DNA of 54,189 nucleotides, taken from the NCBI GenBank assembly GCA_002725175.2, contig PBQX02000105.1, forward strand, positions 1-54,189, given 5' to 3'. Below are positions 8,929-16,079 of this stretch, one piece after another (the first letter of the stretch is position 1; each line of letters starts with the position of its first letter). This stretch comes from CACKLF01 sp002725175. GTDB lineage: Bacteria > Pseudomonadota > Alphaproteobacteria > Rhodobacterales > Rhodobacteraceae. The position numbers were made by a program, and so were the translations under genes. The notes beneath the pieces are model-generated. The model searched no databases. It was given only the letters and a program-made list of their open reading frames with translations, and was not told where the DNA came from.

Positions 8929-9279
8929 TTAAAGTAAATTTATTTTTTTTGAAAATCTNACTGGCTTACCGTGGGGCGTAANATTATAAGCGGAAACCCA
9001 TCCNTCCAAGACTTCTTTTAAATTCTCCGTATGTATTTTCTTTTTTTNCAAAAGAATTTCCTCTAAAGAGTCTAGCCAGATNTCAAAATAACCTGTTTCG
9101 CTTTCGTTACATTTCTCTAACCCATTTAAGTTTCTACTAAAAACTGCCACCCACTCANTCCAACTAAATATTTGGNTGTCATTAAGATTTATTGTTAACG
9201 CAAACAATTGAGCATGCCAGGGCTCCGCAAATTTTTCAATAGCATAGGTTTTATTAAAAAAAGGATTACTTTGCTTCAT
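8929..9279 (-). CDS. Nitrile hydratase accessory protein (metallochaperone/activator, NHase beta N-terminus-like)
   Basis: The 116-residue protein contains FAEPWHAQLFALTINLN near 17-33 and a Trp-containing segment WXEWVAVF near 40, typical of the small nitrile hydratase accessory family, which resembles the N-terminal part of the beta subunit. In cobalt enzymes this protein carries the metal-loaded, oxidised alpha subunit into the alpha-beta complex. It ends in a basic KKIN tail. Its ATG overlaps the end of the beta-subunit gene by 14 bases, implying translational coupling. Six N positions blur residues. It is the last gene of the operon and is followed almost at once by the TPP riboswitch. 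Confidence 0.85.
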   Translation of the reverse strand: MKQSNPFFNKTYAIEKFAEPWHAQLFALTINLNDXQIFSWXEWVAVFSRNLNGLEKCNESETGYFXIWLDSLEEILLXKKKIHTENLKEVLXGWVSAYNXTPHGKPXRFSKKINLL

Positions 9280-9943
9280 TAGCTTTCTTCAAATATGGTT
9301 CCCACAAATCNAAAGTTACTGCGTCTTTTCTATTTGGATAACTTTTGCCCCACAACTCCTCCGAGGAAAATTCAACTGTATACAAGTNCTCAGGNGCTTC
9401 CCCTTTAAAATGAGCATTACTATCGGGATATACGTGAGCCCTATGGTATAAAATTATTCTTCCTTTCTTTCCCATAGCATATTCTGGCANTCTTGTGTGG
9501 CCACCNTTAAANAAAACGTTTTTAAAGTTCGTCCGAGTTAAGACTTCGTCTCCAATCGAAAAAGTTGGCAACTCTTTCTTTGATCTAATACTAGGGCTGC
9601 CTTTCTTTAAAACTTTACAGACTTCTTCAGGTTGTAAAACTTTATTGGAAAATTTCTCTGCGTTGTCATTAGAAAAAATTTCAAAATTTTCTATCATCTT
9701 TTCTAGTGCCAAAAACCACCTTTTATAATAAGATGAAGNAAGATATTCCGACTTTGGTAAACTCTCACGGAAAAACCTACTAGAATCAAGATTCCAAACT
9801 CTTAGGAAACCCATTGCAAGGGTTATTGCAAGAGTTCTACTNGTCCAATGAGTAGGCGACAACTCTTCTGATTTATCCGCACAGGATATAAAAGGTATTC
9901 GCCTTTTTTCCTCTCTGCCTCCCATGTCATGAACTTTATTCAT
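9266..9943 (-). CDS. nthB: Nitrile hydratase beta subunit
   Basis: The 225-residue product begins with VHDMGG as NHase beta subunits do. TLAITLAMGFLRVWNLDSSR near 50-69 matches the helical N-terminal domain, and the C-terminal SH3-like barrel follows (FSIGDEVLTR, then GHTRxPEYAMGKKGRII and HRAHVYPDSNAHFKGE). It pairs with the alpha subunit to hydrate nitriles to amides. The stretch after MGG (REEKRRIPFISCADKSEEL) is unlike the usual glycine-rich loop and is a divergent feature. ATG 9943 overlaps the alpha gene by eight bases (ATGAATAA). Thiocyanate hydrolase beta/alpha subunits are the nearest alternative but have a different subunit layout. Confidence 0.9.
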   Translation of the reverse strand: MNKVHDMGGREEKRRIPFISCADKSEELSPTHWXSRTLAITLAMGFLRVWNLDSSRFFRESLPKSEYLXSSYYKRWFLALEKMIENFEIFSNDNAEKFSNKVLQPEEVCKVLKKGSPSIRSKKELPTFSIGDEVLTRTNFKNVXFXGGHTRXPEYAMGKKGRIILYHRAHVYPDSNAHFKGEXPEXLYTVEFSSEELWGKSYPNRKDAVTXDLWEPYLKKANEAK

Positions 9944-10571
9944 CAGTTCTCCCAGGTGAAATTGGATTACCTGCCCCTATCATGCTATCCCGNGTAACCA
10001 AACTTGAAAGTTCCTCTAAAGACATTCCATGAGTTCCTTCTGGTCTCATTGGCAACACCAAATATCTTATTTCAGCCGTTGAATCCCAGACCTTGATGCT
10101 TTGTTCATCTGGTATATTAAAACCAAATTCTCTTAGAACCTCCCGAGGTTCTCTAACCGAACGGGAGCGATATTCATCAGACTTATACCATGAAGGGGGT
10201 AANCCTAGAAGAGGCCATGGGTAACAGGAGCATAAAGTACAGACCACAAGGTTATGNACTTCGGTAGTGTTCTCAAGCACTACCACATGTTCTCCTTGTC
10301 GGCCAAAAAACCCAAGCTCTTTCAAAACTTTATCTGGATCTTTCAAAATCTGAGTTCGAAATTTATCATCCGTCCATGATTTTGCTACTACGTACGCACC
10401 ATTTTNCGGCCCGACCTTATTTGAATAAAAATCAATAATTTCATCTAAAGTCTTTGGATCAATTAATCCCTTTTTAGTGAGTATGGTTTCCAGAGACTTT
10501 ACCCTTAGTGTCATTTCGTCGGGTAAATCAGAAGATTCGTCATTGGGAGAATTATGATTGTCGTGGGGCAT
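9936..10571 (-). CDS. nthA: Nitrile hydratase alpha subunit, cobalt type
   Basis: The metal-binding claw is visible as VCTLCSCYPWPLL, with Cys111, Cys114, Ser115 and Cys116 as the expected ligands; Thr between the first two cysteines marks the cobalt form (Ser is usual in iron forms). Two of the cysteines should be oxidised after translation. The rest follows the family: GAYVVAKSWTD near 58-68 and SLRE/VREPREVL-like text near 140-150. At 211 residues it has normal length. It starts at ATG 10571 with GAAGG five bases upstream, diverging from the UMF1 transporter gene. No amidase gene lies in the window, so the fate of the amide product is unknown. Confidence 0.94.
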   Translation of the reverse strand: MPHDNHNSPNDESSDLPDEMTLRVKSLETILTKKGLIDPKTLDEIIDFYSNKVGPXNGAYVVAKSWTDDKFRTQILKDPDKVLKELGFFGRQGEHVVVLENTTEXHNLVVCTLCSCYPWPLLXLPPSWYKSDEYRSRSVREPREVLREFGFNIPDEQSIKVWDSTAEIRYLVLPMRPEGTHGMSLEELSSLVXRDSMIGAGNPISPGRTDE

Positions 10572-10706
10572 CGGACCTTCGATAAATTATAAAAATAAAT
10601 TTCTCAATCGATAATAAAATATTCTCGCAGAAAGTCTAAGAGAAAAAATTTGCCTACTTACAACAAATAAACTATTTATTGACCTCAAGGGATAAAAGGG
10701 GACTTT

Positions 10707-11969
10707 ATGGACAATCACATAAATCACGATAGAAAAAACGGACCATTAGCGACAGCTGCATATGCACTGTTTGATGTTGGCAATTCGGCTGTCGGAGCTA
10801 TGCATGCAACATTTATCTTTGCAGTGTATTTTACCACTACAATTGCCCCTGAAAACGGTACTGCTTATTGGGGATATATGACATCGGTGGCTGCATTGAC
10901 TGTAGCACTTCTGGGACCTGTATTAGGTGGTTTGGCCGACGCAAAGGCAAGGCGAAAAATCTTCTTGGCCGTGACTACAGCTATNGGCGTAGTTGCGACA
11001 GTTCTTCTGTGGAATGCTAAACCAATGCCATCATTCTTTTGGATTGCTATAATTTTCTCATTTTTTTCGATAGTTGCTAATGAGCTGATGTTTGTATTTT
11101 ATAATGCCCTACTACCTTCAGTGGCAACTAAAGAGAATATGGGGCGTGTCTCTGGCTGGGCTTGGGGTGTAGGCTATTTTGGAGCTATAATTGCTTTAGC
11201 CATAGGTTTGTTTGTATTTATCTTACCTGAAACGGCTCCTTTTGGTTTGGAAAAAGAAANCTCGGAACATGTAAGGGCTACAATGATCTTAGCCGGCATA
11301 TGGCTATTGATTTTTAGCCTTCCCCTTTTCTTTTTAGTTAAGGAAGCAGATGCCTCTTCAGAAATATCGAATCCATTTGAAATAGTTAAGACTGGCTGGA
11401 ATGANATTATCAAAATCCCCGGGTTTGCAAGATTTTTTATCGCTAGAATGTTTTATGCAGACGGATTAAGCGTTGTATTTGCATTTGCAGGAATATTTGC
11501 TGCGAAAGTTTTTGGATTTTCCAATACGGAGGTTCTTTATTTTGCTATAGCGGTCAATCTTAGCTGCGGTATTGGAGCTCTTATTGGAGGTTGGTTCGAC
11601 GATCGCTTCGGTGCTTTTCTAACTATAAGAGTATCTTTGGTTAGCCTTTTTATTATAGGCATCGGATTCCTAGTTGCACCTAATGCGAGTGTCTTTTGGG
11701 TGATGGCTCTTATTGGAGGATTATTTATTGGCCCTGTTCAGGCTGCTAGTAGATCTCTAGTTTCTCGTGTTGCTCCAGCAGAGCACACAGCTAAAATTTT
11801 CGGATTTTACATGCTTGCAGGTAAAATCACATCATTTGTTGGTCCTGCCATTTATGCTNCCCTAATTTTATGGACTGGAAATGAACGTGCTGGAATGGTC
11901 ACCGCAGTACTTTTCTTTCTCATAGGAATTTTCATTCTTGGTAAGAAAGCTCCAGGAAACTTAAAATAA
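10707..11969 (+). CDS. UMF1 (Atg22-like) family MFS transporter
   Basis: The 420-residue membrane protein begins with ALFDVGNSAVGAMHATFIF, the signature of the UMF1/Atg22-like branch of the major facilitator superfamily. GGLADAKARRKIF near residue 73-85 is the MFS loop 2-3 motif, and GGWFDDRFGAF near 295 is its C-half equivalent. About twelve hydrophobic segments are present. Start ATG 10707 has GGGGA five bases before it. It is transcribed away from the nitrile hydratase operon across a 135-base gap and converges on aroQ. Substrate is unknown; distant yeast relatives export amino acids from the vacuole, which is not a safe guide here. Confidence 0.88.
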   Translation: MDNHINHDRKNGPLATAAYALFDVGNSAVGAMHATFIFAVYFTTTIAPENGTAYWGYMTSVAALTVALLGPVLGGLADAKARRKIFLAVTTAXGVVATVLLWNAKPMPSFFWIAIIFSFFSIVANELMFVFYNALLPSVATKENMGRVSGWAWGVGYFGAIIALAIGLFVFILPETAPFGLEKEXSEHVRATMILAGIWLLIFSLPLFFLVKEADASSEISNPFEIVKTGWNXIIKIPGFARFFIARMFYADGLSVVFAFAGIFAAKVFGFSNTEVLYFAIAVNLSCGIGALIGGWFDDRFGAFLTIRVSLVSLFIIGIGFLVAPNASVFWVMALIGGLFIGPVQAASRSLVSRVAPAEHTAKIFGFYMLAGKITSFVGPAIYAXLILWTGNERAGMVTAVLFFLIGIFILGKKAPGNLK

Positions 11970-12100
11970 TCAATAGAGGTAGATTAATATTTATAGCTGA
12001 AGATTATTAAATTTTTACCAGAACAGAAAAGTGGGAAAAATTTCAAAATCTTCATATTGATATATTTAAAAAACTCCGATTCATTTATAAAAAAGTCAGT

Positions 12101-12544
12101 TCAGCTTTTCAAAAGGTTTTCAGAAATAAAATCCANAGCTTCTATATAACCATCAGGACCCTTACCTTTAATAACTTTGTCAGCACGTTCTGATACATAT
12201 GAGAAGTGCCTAAAACTTTCTCTTTTTGAAATATCACTTAAATGTACTTCAACAACCATTCCATCGAACACTTTTAAAGCATCNAAAATTGCAACGGATG
12301 TATGCGTAAAACCCGCAGGATTTATGATGATTGCTAATGCGTCATTGATACCCCTCTGAATCCAATTTATGATTTCACTTTCAGAGTTTGATTGACAGAA
12401 AAATAATGAAAAGTCAGAATTTNTTAGTTTTTCTTTGCACAACTCTTCAATATCTCCCAGGGTCTGTTGTCCATAGATGTCTTTCTCCCTCTTGCCAAGC
12501 AAATTAAGGTTGGGTCCATTTATAATGAATATTGTCTTTTCCAT
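12101..12544 (-). CDS. aroQ: Type II 3-dehydroquinate dehydratase
   Basis: A 147-residue protein with the complete AroQ pattern: NGPNLNLLGKRE near the start, the catalytic Tyr in DIYG, NPAGFTHTSVAI in the middle and EVHLSDISKRESFR with the catalytic His. It dehydrates 3-dehydroquinate to 3-dehydroshikimate in the shikimate pathway and forms dodecamers. Start is ATG 12544. It diverges from dmdA over a 169-base spacer that carries a perfect inverted repeat. In many alphaproteobacteria aroQ is followed by accB/accC; here it converges instead on the UMF1 gene, so the usual context is missing. Confidence 0.96.
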   Translation of the reverse strand: MEKTIFIINGPNLNLLGKREKDIYGQQTLGDIEELCKEKLXNSDFSLFFCQSNSESEIINWIQRGINDALAIIINPAGFTHTSVAIXDALKVFDGMVVEVHLSDISKRESFRHFSYVSERADKVIKGKGPDGYIEAXDFISENLLKS

Positions 12545-12562
12545 AAAAAAGCACCTATATAG

Positions 12563-12583
12563 TTCAATTAAAAACTAATTGAA
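12563..12583. promoter_or_regulatory. Perfect 8-bp inverted repeat in the aroQ-dmdA divergent spacer
   Basis: TTCAATTA at 12563-12570 and TAATTGAA at 12576-12583 are exact reverse complements separated by AAAAC. The element sits 19 bases upstream of aroQ and 131 bases upstream of dmdA, where an operator for a dimeric regulator would be expected. It is AT-rich, so chance formation is possible. No regulator gene is adjacent. Confidence 0.35.
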
Positions 12584-12713
12584 TTTGATTAAATTTAAAA
12601 GAATTTACTTACTGTCTTAATGAAATGGAAAACATTTTTTCCAGAAGATTGGATTTTAATTTACAAACCAACCAAGTAATTGTAGCAAAAGGTTTCAGAC
12701 TTAAGGATCAAAT

Positions 12714-13823
12714 ATGCACACACCAGGAATTTCTATTACCCGCAGATTGAGGCAAACACCTTTTTCAAAAAAAGTTTTTGGTGCTGGTGTAACTAATTTT
12801 ACCGTCTATAATCATATGCTTTTGCCAACAGTATTTAAATCAATTGAAGATGACTATCATCATCTAAAAAGTGCAGTACAGGTTTGGGATGTTTCATGTG
12901 AAAGACAGGTCGAAATAGTAGGAAGAGATGCCAAAAAGCTTGTAAATTTGCTTACCCCTAGAGATTTACATAATTTAAGTTTAGATAAATGTTTTTATGC
13001 CCCAATAACCAATATTTCTGGAGGGATCATTAATGACCCTGTGATAGTAAAAGTCGAAGAAGATAGATATTGGATATCGATAGCTGATAGCGATGTATTA
13101 TTATGGGTTTCTGGAATAGCTACAGGCCTATCGCTCGAAGTGAAAATTTTCGAGCCTGATGTTTCTATTTTAGGCATTCAGGGCCCGCTATCTAATGATT
13201 TGATGAAACGAGTATTTGGAATGGATTTTGAAAACATTAAATTATTCTCAATAGTCAAAGTTCCATTTAAGGATACCAGTTTTATTGCCGCTAGGTCAGG
13301 CTATTCAAAGCAAGGTGGATTTGAAATTTATGTTGAAGGCTCAATATATGCGGAAGATCTTTGGGACACTTTCTTTGAAGCTGGAAAGCCTTTAGATGTA
13401 GCTGCCGGCTGTCCTAATGGTATCGAAAGGGTAGAAGCCGGGCTCTTATCTTACGGTAATGATATGACAATTGAAAATAATCCTATTGAATGCGGTTTAG
13501 AGAAATTCTGCTCTCCTTTATCAGAAAAATCTTACATTGGTGATAAGGTTCTTAGAAAAATTATGAAAACCGGACCTGATAAAATTATTAAATCAATTGA
13601 AATAAGTGGCAAGCCGGTGCCATTATGCATGGAGCCTTGGCCATTATATTTTAAAGATAAAAAAATTGGGCAAATTACATCTGCTGCATTTTCTCCAAAT
13701 TTTCAGACAAATGTTTCCCTGGGTATGGTATCAATAGAGTATTGCAATGAGGGATCAGATATTAATGTTAGAACTCCAGATGGCACTCGTTCTGCTAAAA
13801 TTCATGAGAAGAGCTTTATTTAA
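12714..13823 (+). CDS. dmdA: DMSP demethylase DmdA (tetrahydrofolate-dependent, GcvT superfamily)
   Basis: The 369-residue product has the same length as SAR11 DmdA and shares its marks: ISITRRLRQTPF near residue 5-16, YNHMLLP near 31-37, SIEDDYHHLKSAVQVWDV near 43-60, ERQVEI, WISIADSDV near 119, ARSGYSKQGGFE near 196 and LLSYGNDM near 248. Those features separate it from glycine cleavage T protein and dimethylglycine enzymes. It moves one methyl of dimethylsulfoniopropionate to tetrahydrofolate, giving methylmercaptopropionate and 5-methyl-THF in the cytosol. Start ATG 12714 has AAGGA about seven bases upstream. rimO follows after 22 bases; folD and fhs lie just beyond on the other strand. 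No dmdBCD genes are in the window. Confidence 0.92.
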   Translation: MHTPGISITRRLRQTPFSKKVFGAGVTNFTVYNHMLLPTVFKSIEDDYHHLKSAVQVWDVSCERQVEIVGRDAKKLVNLLTPRDLHNLSLDKCFYAPITNISGGIINDPVIVKVEEDRYWISIADSDVLLWVSGIATGLSLEVKIFEPDVSILGIQGPLSNDLMKRVFGMDFENIKLFSIVKVPFKDTSFIAARSGYSKQGGFEIYVEGSIYAEDLWDTFFEAGKPLDVAAGCPNGIERVEAGLLSYGNDMTIENNPIECGLEKFCSPLSEKSYIGDKVLRKIMKTGPDKIIKSIEISGKPVPLCMEPWPLYFKDKKIGQITSAAFSPNFQTNVSLGMVSIEYCNEGSDINVRTPDGTRSAKIHEKSFI

Positions 13824-13845
13824 AATAATGATTCAAAATTAGAAC

Positions 13846-15168
13846 TTGGAATTAACATTGGGAACAGGCGATAACAAAATAGGACTAATAAGTCTAGGAT
13901 GTCCAAAGGCTCTGGTTGATAGTGAAAGAATTTTAACACGACTCAAATCTGAGGGTTATTCTATATCAGCATCTTATGAGGAAGCAGACGCTGTTATTGT
14001 AAATACTTGTGGCTTTTTAGATACCGCTAAGGCTGAAAGTTTATCCAGCATAGAGGAAGCTATGTCTAAAAATGGCAAGGTTATAGTCACTGGTTGTCTA
14101 GGAAAGGAAAAGGATTTAATCCGAAAACACAGTCCTAATGTTCTAGCGATTACCGGCCCACATCAATATGAAAAAGTTATTGAGGAAGTTCACAAGGTTT
14201 TGCCACCATCTAAAAACCCCTTCGTTAGCCTTGTCCCCGATACAGGAATAAAACTTACCCCCCGTCATTATGCATATCTAAAAATATCAGAAGGTTGCAA
14301 TCATAAATGCAAGTTTTGCATAATCCCAGACTTGCGAGGGCCACTTGTTTCCCGAAAAAGATCCCAAATTATTAGAGAAGCTGAAAAGTTGGCTGACGCT
14401 GGGGTAAGAGAGCTTATGATAATATCTCAGGATACGTCAGCATATGGCTTCGATCAATTAAAAGAAAATAATGGAAAAGAAGATTTTGGAGATATCTTGG
14501 ACCTAACCACGGAACTTGGTGATCTCAACATTTGGATAAGACTGCATTACGTNTACCCCTACCCTTCAGTAGAAAAGATTATACCGCTAATGGCGAGTGG
14601 GAAAATTTTGCCCTACCTGGATATTCCTTTTCAACATAGCCATCCAGAAATACTAAAGAAAATGGCGCGTCCCGCAAATCATACCAATACCTCCGAAAAG
14701 ATTACATCCTGGAGGAAAATTTGCCCTGAACTCACTATACGTTCCAGTTTTATTGTTGGCTTTCCAGGAGAAACGGAAGAGCATTTTCAAAATCTTTTAA
14801 ACTGGGTCGAAGAGATGCAAATTGATCGAATTGGTTGTTTCAAATATGAAAATGTTAGAGGGTCAAAATCTTTCAACATGCCGGATCAAGTACCAGAAGC
14901 AATAAAAAATGATAGATTTGATAGATTCATGGAAAAAGCACAAGAAATATCCTTTAAACGGTTACAGAAAAAAATTGGATCAACGCTAGATGTAATCGTA
15001 GATCAAGTTGATAAAGAAGGAGCAACCTGCAGAACAAAAGCAGATGCTCCAGAAATAGATGGAAACTTATTCATTGATTCTAATTTTCAAGGCCTTAAGC
15101 CCGGTGAATTTTGCAAGGTTATCGTGGACGAATCATCAGAATACGATTTATGGGGAACACTAACTTAA
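13846..15168 (+). CDS. rimO: Ribosomal protein S12 methylthiotransferase RimO
   Basis: The 440-residue radical-SAM enzyme opens with the UPF0004 part: ISLGCPKALVDSERIL (Cys19), Cys55 in NTCGFLDTA and Cys84 in TGCLGKE, which hold the auxiliary cluster. The radical-SAM motif CNHKCKFC has Cys151, Cys155 and Cys158. A TRAM domain ends the protein. It adds a methylthio group to an aspartate of ribosomal protein S12. The IPDLRGPLVSRK stretch separates it from MiaB. No ATG is usable: ATG 13828 hits a stop after four codons, so TTG 13846 (or 13858) is the start. The TAA stop overlaps that of folD on the other strand. Confidence 0.95.
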   Translation: MELTLGTGDNKIGLISLGCPKALVDSERILTRLKSEGYSISASYEEADAVIVNTCGFLDTAKAESLSSIEEAMSKNGKVIVTGCLGKEKDLIRKHSPNVLAITGPHQYEKVIEEVHKVLPPSKNPFVSLVPDTGIKLTPRHYAYLKISEGCNHKCKFCIIPDLRGPLVSRKRSQIIREAEKLADAGVRELMIISQDTSAYGFDQLKENNGKEDFGDILDLTTELGDLNIWIRLHYXYPYPSVEKIIPLMASGKILPYLDIPFQHSHPEILKKMARPANHTNTSEKITSWRKICPELTIRSSFIVGFPGETEEHFQNLLNWVEEMQIDRIGCFKYENVRGSKSFNMPDQVPEAIKNDRFDRFMEKAQEISFKRLQKKIGSTLDVIVDQVDKEGATCRTKADAPEIDGNLFIDSNFQGLKPGEFCKVIVDESSEYDLWGTLT

Positions 15169-16070
15169 GCTGTTAATCCATCGGGTTCTGGTAGTCCATT
15201 TGTTCTACAACAAGCTGTCAGGGTATTGGCTAGCAAGCATGCTATAGTCATAGGCCCTACACCTCCAGGTACCGGAGTTATAAAACCTGCTTTACTTTTT
15301 GCTGATTCAAAATCTACATCTCCAACAATTTTATAACCTTTTGAACTTACCTCAGGATCTACCTCAACCCGATTAATACCCACATCTATTACAGCGGCAC
15401 CTTCTTTAATCCAATTAGCCTTTACCATCTCTGGTCTGCCAACAGCAGCTACAAGAATATCAGCACTTCTACAAAGCTCCTCAATATTTTTAGTCCGGCT
15501 ATGAGCTATAGTAACCGTACAACTATCTTTTATGAGGAGGTGAGCCATTGGCTTACCTACAATATTTGACCTTCCTATTATGACAGCATTCTTTCCTGAC
15601 AAGTCTCCTAACTCTGATCTTAGCATCATTAGGCACCCTAATGGAGTACAAGGAACCATTGACTTCTGTCCAGTAGCTAGAAGTCCTACATTGGAAATAT
15701 GAAAACCATCCACATCTTTCTCAGGATTTATAGAATTAATTACCAGATCTGAATTTAAGTGGTCTGGCAAAGGAAGTTGACACAATATTCCGTTTACATT
15801 TTCATCAGAGTTTAATTTCTCTATTAAACCAAGGAGCTCACCTTCGGAAACATGTTTATCAAGCTTGTATTCATAAGAATTCATGCCTACTTCAATTGTT
15901 TGCTTTCCTTTGCTTCTAACATAAACCTGACTGGCCGGATCTTCGCCAACCAAGATAACAGCGAGTCCTGGCTTGATACCTTTTGAGTCTAATAAGGCCT
16001 TCACTTGTGTAGCTATTTCTGATCTAATTTGAACAGCAAAGCTTTTACCATCTATCAGTTTGGCAACCAT
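15165..16070 (-). CDS. folD: Bifunctional methylene-THF dehydrogenase / methenyl-THF cyclohydrolase FolD
   Basis: The 301-residue protein carries both family signatures: YVRSKGKQTIEVGM with catalytic Lys56 near the start, QLPLPDHL near 98-105, and the NADP-binding IIGRSNIVGKPMAHLL near 167-182, ending in TPVPGGVGPMTIA. It converts 5,10-methylene-THF to 10-formyl-THF reversibly. The start ATG 16070 has a very strong AGGAGGT whose bases overlap the TAG stop of fhs, so the two enzymes are probably translated in step. Its stop shares a TTAA palindrome with the rimO stop. With fhs and nearby dmdA it fits a C1 oxidation or C1 supply role. Confidence 0.97.
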   Translation of the reverse strand: MVAKLIDGKSFAVQIRSEIATQVKALLDSKGIKPGLAVILVGEDPASQVYVRSKGKQTIEVGMNSYEYKLDKHVSEGELLGLIEKLNSDENVNGILCQLPLPDHLNSDLVINSINPEKDVDGFHISNVGLLATGQKSMVPCTPLGCLMMLRSELGDLSGKNAVIIGRSNIVGKPMAHLLIKDSCTVTIAHSRTKNIEELCRSADILVAAVGRPEMVKANWIKEGAAVIDVGINRVEVDPEVSSKGYKIVGDVDFESAKSKAGFITPVPGGVGPMTIACLLANTLTACCRTNGLPEPDGLTA

Positions 16071-16079
16071 AATGACCTC

